A stretch of 46,799 bases of DNA from Acidobacteriota bacterium (GCA_038040445.1 JBBPIG010000024.1:1-46799), one strand, 5' to 3'; positions 8,907-21,097 are shown, counted from the stretch's first letter. The notes: generated by a model not told the origin, from the letters alone. Translations and numbers: made by a program.

Positions 8907-9722
8907 ATGTCATATGCAGCGGGCGTGGACGTAGGCTCCACGCAGACCAAGGCAGTCATCATCGACGAGTCGCGGCAGATCGTCGGCCGCGCGCTGATCG
9001 ATACCGGGGCGAACGTAGTCGCCGCTGCGGAGAAAGCCTTCGCCGAAGCGCTCGAGGACGGGAGCCTTCAGGAGCCCGAAGTCGAGTACGTGATCGGCAC
9101 TGGCTACGGCCGGTATCGCGTGACCTTCGGCAACGCGCAGATCACGGAGATCAGTTGCCACGGCCGAGGCGCAGTGCAGATGTTCCCCCGCACTCGAACG
9201 GTCGTCGATATGGGCGGACAAGACACCAAGGCGATCCGCGTGAATCCTGCCGGCGAGATCGTGGACTTCTGCATGAACGACAAATGCGCCGCCGGCACAG
9301 GACGCTTTTTGGGAGCCGCTTCTGCGGCGTTGGATATTCCGCTCTCTGAATTGGGCGGGGTCGCATTGAAGGCCGAGCGGCCGGTCCGCATCAGCACCAC
9401 CTGCACGGTTTTCGCCGAGTCCGAAGTCCTGTCCTGGCTGGGCAAAGGCAAAAAGATCGAAGACATCCTGGCAGGCGTGCATCAGTCGATCGCCGCGCGC
9501 TCGATCGGTCTGCTGCGCCGGGTTGGCGTCGACGAGGAAGTGACTTTCACGGGGGGCGTCGCGCGGAACATCGGGATGATCGAAGCGCTCAATCGCGGTC
9601 TTGGGTTGAAGGTCAACGTGAGCGAAGACTCGCACTTCATGGGAGCGCTGGGCGCCGCGCTGTTCGCGCTAGATCGTATTATGACAAGCCGCGCCCCGGC
9701 ACTGTCGGAGGCGCTTGTATGA
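8907..9722 (+). CDS. BcrA/BcrD-type ATPase subunit 1 (ASKHA activator)
   Basis: This 271-residue protein is an acetate kinase/actin-fold ATPase of the BadF/BadG/BcrA/BcrD family. The phosphate-binding motif [11 protein letters not shown] opens the protein, [11 protein letters not shown] lies near residue 100, and DKCAAGTG (C127) and CTVFAESE (C166) supply the cysteines that hold a [4Fe-4S] cluster between two such subunits. It couples ATP hydrolysis to low-potential electron transfer from ferredoxin to the catalytic dimer. AAGGA precedes ATG 8907. Its stop overlaps the next start (ATGA). The size of about 270 residues is nearer the BzdP/BzdQ type than the long BcrA. Confidence 0.87.
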   Translation: MSYAAGVDVGSTQTKAVIIDESRQIVGRALIDTGANVVAAAEKAFAEALEDGSLQEPEVEYVIGTGYGRYRVTFGNAQITEISCHGRGAVQMFPRTRTVVDMGGQDTKAIRVNPAGEIVDFCMNDKCAAGTGRFLGAASAALDIPLSELGGVALKAERPVRISTTCTVFAESEVLSWLGKGKKIEDILAGVHQSIAARSIGLLRRVGVDEEVTFTGGVARNIGMIEALNRGLGLKVNVSEDSHFMGALGAALFALDRIMTSRAPALSEALV

Positions 9723-10564
9723 CATTCACTGCCGGCATCGATCTCGGGTCTACTTACACCAAGGCGCTGATCTTAAGCGATGAGTTGGAGATCGTAGGCA
9801 GGGCAATCAACAACACCGGTTTCAAGCTGGCGGAGATCGCCCGACGAACATTTAAGCAAGCCTTGAACGAAGCGGGCCTCGAATCGAACAAGGTGTCTTA
9901 CATCATCGCCACCGGCTTCGGCCGGCACATGGTCGGGTTCAGCGATGCTGCGGTGACCGATCTAACGGCCAGCGCTCGCGGCGCCAACTTCCTGTTTCCA
10001 AACACGAGGACGATTCTCGACGTAGGGGGCCAGACAATGAAGGCCAGCCGGTTGGACTCCGTCGCCAAGGTGAAATCCTTTCGCCTGAACGACAAGTGTG
10101 CGGCGGGAACCGGAGCGTTTCTCGAGAAGACCGCGCGATATATGGGCTTCAGCACGGAAGAAATCGGCCCGCTGGTGGCGACTTCAAAAGAAGCGGTGCC
10201 GATCTCCGGTGTGTGTGCGGTGTTCGCCGAGTCGGAAGTGATCAATCAGCTTTCGCTTGGCGCGGCGCCGGCCGACATCATGCACGGCGCGTTTTCGTCG
10301 CTGGTCGATCGCTCGGTGCAGTTGATGAAGCGCGTGCAGATGGAGCCGGCGTTCACGCTGATCGGGGGCATCTTGCGATTCGAAACGATGGCTCGACTGG
10401 TCCGCGAGCACCTGAAATCTGAGGTCAATGTTCCAGGCGGTGACATGGTTCAGTTCACGACGGCGCTGGGCGCCGCGATTCTCGGACAACAGCGATTGAA
10501 AAAGCTGCGTGAGAGCGGCGCTATAGTTGAGCGGATGCCCCTTCAAGATAGAGTGAGTATTTGA
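9719..10564 (+). CDS. BcrA/BcrD-type ATPase subunit 2 (ASKHA activator)
   Basis: This 281-residue paralogue of the preceding protein has [29 protein letters not shown] (C127) and CAVFAESE (C166), the two Cys at identical positions in both proteins. The pair should form a heterodimer with a shared [4Fe-4S] cluster, as in class I benzoyl-CoA reductases, whereas 2-hydroxyacyl-CoA dehydratase activators are usually homodimers from a single gene. Having two distinct adjacent genes therefore supports a reductase assignment. The ATG overlaps the stop of the previous gene, implying coupled synthesis in fixed ratio. Confidence 0.87.
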   Translation: MTFTAGIDLGSTYTKALILSDELEIVGRAINNTGFKLAEIARRTFKQALNEAGLESNKVSYIIATGFGRHMVGFSDAAVTDLTASARGANFLFPNTRTILDVGGQTMKASRLDSVAKVKSFRLNDKCAAGTGAFLEKTARYMGFSTEEIGPLVATSKEAVPISGVCAVFAESEVINQLSLGAAPADIMHGAFSSLVDRSVQLMKRVQMEPAFTLIGGILRFETMARLVREHLKSEVNVPGGDMVQFTTALGAAILGQQRLKKLRESGAIVERMPLQDRVSI

Positions 10565-10603
10565 TTGGACGACCGCGGGCGGCAAGTATCAGGGGTAATA
10601 CGA

Positions 10604-10894
10604 ATGGCGATCGATGAGCATTGTGTTCCAAAGAGAATCCTCGAGAGGCTTCCATTCTCCGCGCTTGAGAGTGATGGATGGGAGCGACGTTTCATTACCG
10701 GGGTGGACCGTGCTGACGAAGCGGTTGCTTTGTATTCGCAGCTTGGCTTTGAAGTTCATGTAGAGCCCGTGCTTGCCAATGAACTCGGCGGCGACTGCAA
10801 CGAATGCGCGCTGGTAGCGACATGTCAATTCAAAACGATCTATACTCGCAGAACTCCGGCCGGGACCGGGCCGAATCAGAACAACTCGATATGA
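10604..10894 (+). CDS. Small Cys-containing conserved hypothetical protein
   Basis: This is a 96-residue protein of unknown function. It ends with GDCNECALVATCQFKTIYTR, a C-x2-C-x6-C arrangement that could bind metal or be redox active. The N-terminal two thirds (IDEHCVPKRILERLPFSALE) show no motif I recognise. ATG 10604 has AGGGGT seven bases upstream; a TTG at 10565 overlapping the previous stop is an alternative. It is the last intact gene of the ring-reductase cluster. Its stop codon overlaps the ATG of a hemerythrin-like stub, so the two were once translationally coupled. Confidence 0.65.
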   Translation: MAIDEHCVPKRILERLPFSALESDGWERRFITGVDRADEAVALYSQLGFEVHVEPVLANELGGDCNECALVATCQFKTIYTRRTPAGTGPNQNNSI

Positions 10895-11040
10895 ACACGC
10901 CGATCGAAATTCTCAGGCGCGAGCATCGCGTTTTCGAAGGAGCCGGCGCTGCGAGGGAGAGACACGTGGTCGCTGCCTTACTGGGAGTGCCTGTGACACC
11001 GGTCACCGCGAACCGTGACGATGGTCATAGTTGTCATTAG
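10891..11040 (+). pseudogene. Truncated hemerythrin-like gene
   Basis: The frame starts MNTPIEILRREHRVFE, which matches the opening of hemerythrin-like HHE proteins; the intact gene at 44596 begins with FYILKHEHRVIERVM. After about 16 residues similarity is lost and the frame runs on for about 30 residues into the downstream promoter. No second His-bearing helix is found. The ATGA overlap with the upstream gene suggests a former operon member reduced to its first helix. The similarity is short, so this remains an inference. Confidence 0.5.
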
Positions 11041-11063
11041 GATTTGCAGCTAGACTATGCGCG
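10993..11063 (+). promoter_or_regulatory. Tandem Crp-type operator and promoter of the first secreted protein gene
   Basis: Dyads GTGACACCGGTCAC (10993-11006) and GTGACGATGGTCAT (11015-11028) start 22 bases apart. The hexamer TAGACT at 11051-11056 fits a -10 element and puts the proximal dyad centre at -41.5 from a start near 11063. The TCATAG following the proximal site is shared with four sister promoters. The leader is about 87 bases. Confidence 0.78.
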
Positions 11064-11149
11064 GACAACGGGCTCGCAGGCGCGAGGATGCCTCTCGCGG
11101 GAGATCGCGTGAAAGGGACGGTCGGCAGCCACCGGGCGAGGAGGTGATA

Positions 11150-11560
11150 ATGAGACGCGTTTTGCTGATAAGCTTGATCTTCGGCGCAATGACAATCATC
11201 GTCAGCGCTCTTGGTGCGCTCGCCACTGCCGGGCCGCCCGGCAAGGAAATGGCGGTCGTAGATATCCCGGATAGGACAAAACTCCTGAAGGCCACGCTTG
11301 AGGGGAAGTACATCCTCGTTCACGACGATGAGAAGATGGCGCGAGGTGAGCCCTGCTTCTACGTCTACGAGTACAGCCAGGACCCGGCGGGCCAACCCGA
11401 GCTGAAACCAGACAAACTCGTCGTGTCGTTTCACTGCGAGCCAGTTCAGCACGAAAAGGCGAGCCGTCTAGTGCTGACTTACGGGATGGCGTCCGCCACT
11501 TTGTTCGAGCTTCGCGAGATCCAATTCGCGGGCAGCTCCGAAGGGCACCGCGTGCCCTGA
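11150..11560 (+). CDS. Small secreted protein, family of unknown function (paralogue of 20671-21054)
   Basis: This 136-residue protein begins with a clear signal peptide (MRRVLLISLIFGAMTIIVSA, cleavage likely near ALATA). The mature part has LEGKYILVHDDEKMARGEPC, LVVSFHCEPV and the C-terminal EIQFAGSSEGHRVP. All three blocks recur in the protein encoded at 20671. Two conserved Cys, a conserved His-Asp and a His-Cys pair could form a disulfide or metal site in the periplasm. I do not recognise a function. ATG 11150 is chosen because GAGGAGGTG lies just upstream and the predicted promoter leaves only this start behind it; an upstream in-frame start at 11057 precedes the predicted transcript start. 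Confidence 0.8.
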   Translation: MRRVLLISLIFGAMTIIVSALGALATAGPPGKEMAVVDIPDRTKLLKATLEGKYILVHDDEKMARGEPCFYVYEYSQDPAGQPELKPDKLVVSFHCEPVQHEKASRLVLTYGMASATLFELREIQFAGSSEGHRVP

Positions 11561-11953
11561 CACGAATCAGCGCTATGAACTTTCATTGCCGTGGATCAAG
11601 CGGCGAGCGCGGTAAAAGGAGAACATAAGGCGGAGAGCAGTGCTGCCAGGCTCGGCTCTCCGCTGAACATCGCCGAAAACTCCAAGTCTAGTTGCAACCC
11701 GCCACAAGAGCCTGCCGGGCGAGTCCCACCTTCTCGCCAGGCGATTCTCCGAGTGATGCGCTGCTGAGTCGGCGCTTGGGGTCTTTCACACAGCGGCTGG
11801 GTGAGTTTTCCCAAGATTTGACCGTCACTTCTACGATCCTGCCCGGAAACCGCCTTTCCGCTTCGGCACCTCTATTGCTATGCACTCACATGTGATCCGA
11901 CTGTCTGACCGTAAGTAACCTACCGGTCAAACACGTCGAACTAAGGAGCCGCT
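11561..11953. promoter_or_regulatory. 393-base region upstream of the Crp/Fnr gene
   Basis: No convincing gene is present. Two symmetrical sites lie close to the regulator: the perfect palindrome TCACATGTGA (11886-11895), which is an inverted arrangement of the TGTGA half-site, and TGACCG...CGGTCA (11906-11911 / 11924-11929). Either could serve autoregulation. No tandem 22-bp-spaced operator was found here. Confidence 0.45.
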
Positions 11954-12673
11954 ATGAATTCGCCCTACGGTTTGGAGGTTAACGACAGTTGCGTCAATTG
12001 CAAGTTACGATCAGAGGGCTACTTCTGCGACTTCGACGCGGAGCTGGTGAGATCATTTGAGACGCTCAAGTACGCGACGGTTTTTCCAAAGGGAGCGGTG
12101 CTCTTTGTAGAGGGCCAATCTCCGCGCGGCGTGTTCATGCTTTGCTCGGGCCGAGTGAAGCTAACGACGTGCTCGAGCGATGGCAAGTCTCTAATAACGA
12201 GAATTGCCGAAAGCGGCGAAGTACTTGGTCTGGGCTCCTCCGTTTCCGGGAAACCCTACATGGCAACGGCCGAGACGCTTAATCCCTGCCAGGTGAACTT
12301 CATAAAGCGCGAAGATTTTCTGCACTTCCTAAAAGAGAATGGCGCCGCCTGCCTTCGCGTGGCAGAGCACTTGAGCAACAACTACCACGACGCGTTCGAG
12401 CAGGTACGATCGCTTGGACTCTCGCATTCAGCCTCCGAGAAGCTCGCAAAGCTGATGCTCGAGTGGTGCGTCAAGAGCGGTAAAGAAATCGACAAAGGAA
12501 TCAGCTTGAAGCTTACGCTCACTCACGAAGAGATTGCCCAGATCATAGGCGCGTCGCGAGAGACAGTTACTCGGCTCCTGGGCCTCTTTAAGCGAAAGCA
12601 AATGATTTACGTTAAAGGTTCTACGCTCATCATCCGCGACAAAGCGGCATTGGAGGCGATGGTCAGCTCATAA
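11954..12673 (+). CDS. Crp/Fnr-family transcription regulator with N-terminal Cys cluster
   Basis: This 239-residue protein has a cyclic-nucleotide-binding-like fold (about residues 30-140), a dimerisation helix, and a Crp helix-turn-helix (LTHEEIAQIIGASRETVTRLL, 188-209). The recognition helix R202-E203-T-V-x-R207 is the same as in E. coli CRP, where these residues read TGTGA. The CRP cAMP-phosphate residues (a GE pair and RS) are absent: the loop reads VLGLGSSVSGKPYMATAE. Three N-terminal Cys (C13, C16, C25; C-x2-C-x8-C) resemble an FNR-style cluster, so oxygen or redox sensing is likely. AAGGAG precedes the ATG. I infer that it binds the tandem GTGA-N6-TCAC sites of this window. Confidence 0.88.
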   Translation: MNSPYGLEVNDSCVNCKLRSEGYFCDFDAELVRSFETLKYATVFPKGAVLFVEGQSPRGVFMLCSGRVKLTTCSSDGKSLITRIAESGEVLGLGSSVSGKPYMATAETLNPCQVNFIKREDFLHFLKENGAACLRVAEHLSNNYHDAFEQVRSLGLSHSASEKLAKLMLEWCVKSGKEIDKGISLKLTLTHEEIAQIIGASRETVTRLLGLFKRKQMIYVKGSTLIIRDKAALEAMVSS

Positions 12674-12710
12674 GCGTTCTCGTTTACCGCCTATCAGATC
12701 CAGCCGGGGT

Positions 12711-12781
12711 GTGACAGCCGTCACTTCGACCCGTGACATCGGTCATAGCTTCCCCGACCCACTTGAGAGAAAATACCTCCA
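12711..12781 (+). promoter_or_regulatory. Tandem Crp-type operator and promoter of the ankyrin gene
   Basis: Dyads GTGACAGCCGTCAC (12711-12724) and GTGACATCGGTCAT (12733-12746) start 22 bases apart and are followed by TCATAG. The -10-like GAAAAT at 12769-12774 gives a start near 12781 and a proximal dyad centre at -41.5. The site lies 38 bases after the regulator stop codon, so the ankyrin gene has its own promoter. Confidence 0.77.
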
Positions 12782-12867
12782 GCACGGCGAAATTCCGCCG
12801 CCCGGTTCAGATATCTGGGCCGCTCCAATCGTAGAGGCGTTCTTAAGTAAAGGGTAGGTAAACCGAA

Positions 12868-13326
12868 GTGGCATGTGTCATAGGAACAGCGCACGTGGAG
12901 TTTGTAAGGGCATCGCTGGAACGCGCCAGCCTGGCCCAGAAACCCGATGATAGTTCCGCCGGTATGTTGAGAGCGGCGTTGGTTGGGAACACCGCCGCCG
13001 TAAGCATCTTCCTGGACCACGGTGTCGCCGTAAACGCTACGGACGCAAACGGGCGCACACCATTGATAGAGGCGGTCTTTGGGAGTCATCTCGCTACCGT
13101 CGAAGAGCTGTTGAAACGCGGTGCGGACGTAAACGCGCAAGACGCCGACGGTTGGACCGCCCTTATGGAAGCCGCCTCAAAAGGCCGCTCTGATGTCGTG
13201 AGGATCCTGCTCGCCCACGGCGCAGATGCGCGCATCAAGAACAAGAAGGGATGGTCCGCTTTGAGGACCACTTCAAGGCGCAACACCGAAATCTCCCGAC
13301 TTCTCCGGAACGCTGGCGCAGAGTGA
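12868..13326 (+). CDS. Ankyrin-repeat protein
   Basis: This protein of about 152 residues consists of three to four ankyrin repeats. Recognisable units are GMLRAALVGNTAAVSIFLDHG, then NATDANGRTPLIEAV, DADGWTALMEAASKGRSD and KNKKGWSALRTTSR. Ankyrin repeats bind other proteins; no enzymatic domain is attached. There is no signal peptide, so a cytoplasmic location is likely. An in-frame TAA at 12859 forces the start downstream; GTG 12868 with AGGGTAGG upstream fits, GTG 12895 is an alternative. Its tandem-operator promoter places it in the same regulon as Hsp20 and the cytochrome conduit, which hints at a protective or adaptor role. Confidence 0.8.
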   Translation: MACVIGTAHVEFVRASLERASLAQKPDDSSAGMLRAALVGNTAAVSIFLDHGVAVNATDANGRTPLIEAVFGSHLATVEELLKRGADVNAQDADGWTALMEAASKGRSDVVRILLAHGADARIKNKKGWSALRTTSRRNTEISRLLRNAGAE

Positions 13327-13387
13327 TCGGCGCCTTAGCAGACCGATGAAAGAGGGAGTGCGACAGCTCTCACGCCGGATGCCGATA

Positions 13388-13551
13388 ATCCCACCAACAA
13401 CGTTGGTAATTCGTTCATACCAGCCTACCTACAGCCCGAGTTTACTTTTCCAGTCTGTACTCGGACAGGTCGGATATGAACGATCCACCAACTGCGTTGG
13501 TGGGATAGCCCGTGAACACCTGTGTGTTGTCGACTTTTTCAGCAGCCTGTT
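13388..13551. mobile_element. MITE-like element A
   Basis: Arms of 32 bases at 13388-13419 and 13475-13506 pair with about six mismatches. The segment 13497-13551, which continues from the right arm to TTTTTCAGCAGCCTG, is about 80% identical to 46281-46333. No open frame is present. The shared end sequence resembles transposon termini, so this is probably a non-autonomous insertion. It lies between the ankyrin gene and nifJ. Confidence 0.6.
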
Positions 13552-13609
13552 AGGTGCGGCACGGCATTCTCATTGAACTTGCAGTGTATAGAGAATAGGG
13601 GGATATTCC

Positions 13610-17179
<3,570 letters not shown>

Positions 17180-17215
17180 CTTCGACATGGCTTCACACAT
17201 ACGACATAAGAATTA

Positions 17216-17321
17216 CCCATCTCGCGGTCGGGAAGGGTGGCTTGGCCCCGCCTCTTCTGCGGTTCTGACGTTGGCTTGAAACAAGGCGGGGGCAAGCCAC
17301 CCTTCCCGACCGCGAGATGGG
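17216..17321. repeat. Inverted repeat between nifJ and the DHOD-like gene
   Basis: Arms of about 38 bases at 17216-17253 and 17284-17321 pair almost perfectly, core word GGGAAGGGTGGCTTG. The loop is about 30 bases. It sits 37 bases after nifJ and 50 bases before the next ATG, with no T-tract. Confidence 0.9.
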
Positions 17322-17371
17322 CGCGCACTCTGAGAGATTGCGATGGCGGCTGAACAGAGGAGGGACCCGCG

Positions 17372-18370
17372 ATGAATATGGAAACGGAATACTTGGGGAT
17401 GACGCTTAAGAATCCGATCGTGCCTTCGTCATCGCCGCTGTCGCACAGTGTTGACAGCATCCGGCGTCTTGAAGACGCGGGCGCTTCTGCCGTGGTCATG
17501 TATTCGCTATTTGAAGAACAGATAACGAGCGAGAGTTTCTATCTCGACTATTATCTCAGCCACGGCACCGACAGCTACGCGGAGTCGCTTAGCTATTTCC
17601 CCGAGATGCAGACTTACAACGTCGGCCCCGATGAATATCTCGAGCTAATCCGCCGAGCGAAGGAAGCGGTCGAAATTCCCATCATCGGCAGCCTCAACGG
17701 CACTTCTACGGGCGGCTGGATCGACTACGCTTGCCGCATCGAAGAAGCGGGCGCCAACGCCTTGGAGCTGAATGTCTATTACATCCCGACCAGCACCTAT
17801 CTGATGGGCGCCGAAGTCGAATACATCTACACTGACATTCTGCACGACGTGAAAAGCGCGATAGAGATTCCCGTCGCGATGAAGCTGAGTCCATACTTCA
17901 GCTCGACTGCCAACATGGCGCAGCGACTCGCCGATGGAGGCGCCGACGGACTGGTGTTGTTCAACCGGTTCTATCAACCTGACCTGGATATTGAAAAGCT
18001 CGAAGTTGTCTCGCGACTCGTGTTGAGCAACTCAGATGAACTGCGGCTGCCCTTATGTTGGGTGGGCCTGTTGTACGGCCGCGTAAATGTGGACTTCGCT
18101 ATCACAAGCGGCGTGCATACTCACCAAGATGCGCTCAAAGGGCTGATGGCTGGCGCTAAGGTGACGATGATGGCCTCAGAGCTCTTGCAGAATGGAATCA
18201 ATCGCATCGGTGAGATTCTCGATGAAATGAAACGTTGGATGGAAGAGCACGAGTACAGCTCGGTTAGACAGATGATCGGAAGCATGAGCCAGCAAAACGT
18301 CGTCGAGACAGCCGCATTCGAGCGGGCGAACTACATGAAGATGCTGGCGTCGTATCGACCGCTTAGTTAG
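17372..18370 (+). CDS. Dihydroorotate-dehydrogenase-like flavoprotein
   Basis: This 332-residue protein has the class 1 dihydroorotate dehydrogenase / PreA FMN-barrel pattern: opening [55 protein letters not shown] and a final [12 protein letters not shown]. Genes of this type commonly sit beside nifJ. True pyrimidine-synthesis enzymes carry a catalytic Cys or Ser loop that I cannot identify here, so an alternative FMN-linked oxidoreductase role is more likely. GAGGAGGG precedes the ATG. The gene follows nifJ in the same direction after a hairpin. Confidence 0.85.
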   Translation: MNMETEYLGMTLKNPIVPSSSPLSHSVDSIRRLEDAGASAVVMYSLFEEQITSESFYLDYYLSHGTDSYAESLSYFPEMQTYNVGPDEYLELIRRAKEAVEIPIIGSLNGTSTGGWIDYACRIEEAGANALELNVYYIPTSTYLMGAEVEYIYTDILHDVKSAIEIPVAMKLSPYFSSTANMAQRLADGGADGLVLFNRFYQPDLDIEKLEVVSRLVLSNSDELRLPLCWVGLLYGRVNVDFAITSGVHTHQDALKGLMAGAKVTMMASELLQNGINRIGEILDEMKRWMEEHEYSSVRQMIGSMSQQNVVETAAFERANYMKMLASYRPLS

Positions 18371-18419
18371 ACGCCCGGCTTTTCGTTAAGCCGCTCTTAA
18401 AACTGGAGGCCCCAAGCCA

Positions 18420-20396
18420 ATGGCACAACAAGATGTGGAACAGGCAAGCACGCCTGAACAGCTTCGCGCCTTTATAAAGGCCTTGCTGAATGATCTGCGC
18501 GCGCTCGAGAAAATGATTGCCTCGGGCATGATCGAGTCGGGTGTCCGAAGGATAGGAGCGGAGCAGGAACTCTTCCTGGTCAACTCCGGCTGGCGTCCCG
18601 CGTCGATCGGCGCGGAAGTTCTCGACAGAATTGCCGATCCTCACTTCACTACGGAAATCGCGAAGTTCAACCTCGAGATAAATCTCGATCCAGTTGTATT
18701 CGAAGGTGAGTCTCTTTCGAGAATGGAACGTCAGCTCAACGAGATGCTCGCCAAAGCACGCGCCGCGGCAAACGCCTGCGAAGCTGAGATTGTTCTTACC
18801 GGCATTCTTCCTACGATCCGCAAGTCTGATCTCGATCTCAATAACATGACCGCGAGGCCTCGCTACGCGGCGCTGAACAAAGCACTGACCAAGCTGCGGG
18901 GCGGAGCTTACGAGTTCAAGTTAAAGGGAGCGGACGAGCTCAGTATCAAGCATGATAACTGGATGCTTGAGGCTTGCTGCACCAGCTTCCAGATTCACTT
19001 TCAAGCGGGCTCGGAAGAATTCGCGAATTTGTATAACGTCGCTCAGTTGGTCACTGCGCCTGTGCTGGCGGCCGCCGCCAATTCGCCGCTGCTATTCGGT
19101 AGACGCTTGTGGACAGAAACGCGAATACCGCTCTTCCAGCAGTCGGTGGACACGCGGCGTGTTAGCTACAACCTGCGCGAGCGCAGCCCTCGCGTGAGCT
19201 TCGGTCAGCAGTGGGTTAAGAAATCACCTCTGGAGCTATTCGAAGAAGACATCGCTCGATTCAGAGTTCTGCTCGGTTCGCCTCTCGACAACGAAGACTC
19301 TCTTGCGGCGCTGAACCAGGGGGTGATACCAGAACTGCAAGCGCTTCGGATCTACAACGGTACAGTGTGGCGCTGGAACCGACCGTGTTATGGCATTACC
19401 GACGGTCGCCCACACTTGAGAATCGAGGCTCGTGCTTTTCCCTCCGGTCCCACGGTCATTGATGAGGTCGCGAACGCCGCCTTCTTTTTCGGGCTGATGA
19501 GAGGTGTTTCGCTCGAGTATCCCGACGTCGCCAATGTCATGGAGTTTGAAGACGCACAAGCGAATTTTCTGGCGGCTGCCCGTCTTGGCCTTGATGCGCA
19601 ATTCGCGTGGATCGGCGGCAAGGTGATCCCCGCGCGCGGGCTTATCTGCCGTTATCTTCTGCCAGTCGCGCGCTACGGACTGGAAACGGCTAACATTCTA
19701 CCCGCCGACATCGATCGGTTTCTGGGAGTGATTGAAGAGCGCGTGAGCTCGGGCAAATCAGGATCGCAGTGGCTCTTGAGCTCGCTGTCTGAGATGAGGA
19801 AACGAGGAACGAAAGACGAGGTCCTAACGTCCCTGACTGCTGCGACTGTAAGGATGCAAAAAGAAGGGAGGCCGGTACACCAGTGGCCTCCGGCAGAGAT
19901 AACGGAGGTAACGATGTCGAAGCAGAGCTACCTGTGCGTAGAAGAGTTCATGACCACTGACCTGTTCACGGTCCACGAGGACGAGCCTGTGGAACTGGTT
20001 GCCAACTTGATGAATTGGAAACGCGTTCGGCATATTCCGGTCGAGGATGAACAGGGGCGATTGGTTGGGTTGGTAAGTTCCTTTGAGGTCCTTAGCCATC
20101 TGTTGCGCGCCGTCAACGAAGGCGACGCAACCCCCGCAACGGTCGGTTCCCTGATGAATAGGGTCCCTCTAACGGTCACGCCTGAGACGCTGACTCTTGA
20201 AGCGATCGCGTTGATGCGGCGGGAAAAAATCGATTGCCTGCCGGTTGTCAAGGAGGGCCGGCTCGTGGGAATCGTCAGCGAGCGTGATTTCATCAACGTC
20301 GCGGGCCGGCTGCTTGAACGAATGACTGAGTCGCTGGGATCGGGCGACAAAAAGACGCGGCGATTGCAAGGATATGCGAAAACGGCACACGTCTAA
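18420..20396 (+). CDS. Glutamate-cysteine ligase family 2 domain fused to two CBS domains
   Basis: This 658-residue protein has a carboxylate-amine ligase (GCS2/YbdK-like) domain at about residues 10-480, with GAEQELFLV, FNLEINLDP, and SFQIHFQAG as family landmarks for ATP and glutamate handling. From about residue 505 two CBS domains follow: MTTDLFTVHEDEPVELVANL and MNRVPLTVTPETLTLEAI, ending with CLPVVKEGRLVGIVSERD. CBS pairs bind adenosine nucleotides, so ligase activity may respond to energy charge. GGAGG precedes the ATG by about 12 bases. The product is not certain; many family members are not glutathione enzymes. It stands 49 bases after the DHOD-like gene, likely in one transcript. 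Confidence 0.85.
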   Translation: MAQQDVEQASTPEQLRAFIKALLNDLRALEKMIASGMIESGVRRIGAEQELFLVNSGWRPASIGAEVLDRIADPHFTTEIAKFNLEINLDPVVFEGESLSRMERQLNEMLAKARAAANACEAEIVLTGILPTIRKSDLDLNNMTARPRYAALNKALTKLRGGAYEFKLKGADELSIKHDNWMLEACCTSFQIHFQAGSEEFANLYNVAQLVTAPVLAAAANSPLLFGRRLWTETRIPLFQQSVDTRRVSYNLRERSPRVSFGQQWVKKSPLELFEEDIARFRVLLGSPLDNEDSLAALNQGVIPELQALRIYNGTVWRWNRPCYGITDGRPHLRIEARAFPSGPTVIDEVANAAFFFGLMRGVSLEYPDVANVMEFEDAQANFLAAARLGLDAQFAWIGGKVIPARGLICRYLLPVARYGLETANILPADIDRFLGVIEERVSSGKSGSQWLLSSLSEMRKRGTKDEVLTSLTAATVRMQKEGRPVHQWPPAEITEVTMSKQSYLCVEEFMTTDLFTVHEDEPVELVANLMNWKRVRHIPVEDEQGRLVGLVSSFEVLSHLLRAVNEGDATPATVGSLMNRVPLTVTPETLTLEAIALMRREKIDCLPVVKEGRLVGIVSERDFINVAGRLLERMTESLGSGDKKTRRLQGYAKTAHV

Positions 20397-20510
20397 GTGC
20401 TTGCGGCCGCCTAAGATCCCGCGACTGGCCAGGTTATGCACCTGCAGACTATCAAAGATGGTAAAGCCCGACCCTAAACGATCCCGATAGACAATAATAT
20501 CACGACCGTT

Positions 20511-20581
20511 GTGACAGCCGTCACAGCGAGACGTGACGCCGGTCATAGCCGCTTCTTTGATAACACCCTATAGTGTAAATA
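20511..20581 (+). promoter_or_regulatory. Tandem Crp-type operator and promoter of the second secreted protein gene
   Basis: Dyads GTGACAGCCGTCAC (20511-20524) and GTGACGCCGGTCAT (20533-20546) start 22 bases apart. The -10 element TATAGT at 20569-20574 is the best in the set and gives a start near 20581 with the proximal dyad centre exactly at -41.5. TCATAG follows the proximal dyad. The leader is about 90 bases. Confidence 0.85.
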
Positions 20582-20670
20582 CGGTATCAAACCGTGATCG
20601 CTTGGCAGTGCCGGGAGCTGAAGCGGCCCGAGGCAGGCGGATCCAAAGTGCCATAATCAGGAGGGTAATC

Positions 20671-21054
20671 ATGAAGAAAGTCCTTTTTGCAGCATCAATG
20701 TTCACCGCACTGGTAATAACCATCGGCGTGTTCACAGCGCCGGCCAAAGCAGAACCGAAGAAAGTCGAGAGGGAAAGGATAGAGTTTAACCAGCAGGTAA
20801 AGCTCTTGAACGTGTTCCTCAAGGGCGAATACTTCATCACGCACGACGAGGACAAGATGGCGAAGGGCGAGGACTGCACATACATATACGACGCGAAGGG
20901 AAAGCTGGTCGTCTCGTTTCATTGCACGCCCGTCGAGCGCCCAAAGGCAGATCGGTTCAGAGTAGTCACGGCCCGCAGCATCATCACAAATGGCCCGGCT
21001 GAAGTAAGAGAGATCCAGTTCGCCGGCAGTACGGAAGCTCATTTGGTTCCATAA
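20671..21054 (+). CDS. Small secreted protein, family of unknown function (paralogue of 11150-11560)
   Basis: This 127-residue protein has a signal peptide (MKKVLFAASMFTALVITIGV, cleavage near PAKA) and a mature domain with LKGEYFITHDEDKMAKGEDC, LVVSFHCTPVERPKA and EIQFAGSTEAHLVP. It shares these three blocks with the protein at 11150, including both Cys, the HD pair and the HC pair, but lacks a roughly 10-residue insert after the first Cys block. The function is unknown. AGGAGGG lies six bases before ATG 20671. It is a single-gene unit between the tandem-operator promoter and a strong intrinsic terminator, which suggests abundant regulated expression. Confidence 0.82.
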   Translation: MKKVLFAASMFTALVITIGVFTAPAKAEPKKVERERIEFNQQVKLLNVFLKGEYFITHDEDKMAKGEDCTYIYDAKGKLVVSFHCTPVERPKADRFRVVTARSIITNGPAEVREIQFAGSTEAHLVP

Positions 21055-21097
21055 ACCGAGGGCTCTTGGGGAGCGTTTTGGCTGCTCATTTGTTCCC

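Noticed and set aside
11596-11895. Frames of 65-72 codons on both strands upstream of the Crp/Fnr gene
   Set aside because: Composition is unlike the neighbouring genes, no start signals, mutually overlapping.
13358-13373. GTGC...TCAC-like site near nifJ as a further operator
   Set aside because: Half-site spacing is wrong, no second dyad lies 22 bases away and no -10 element fits.
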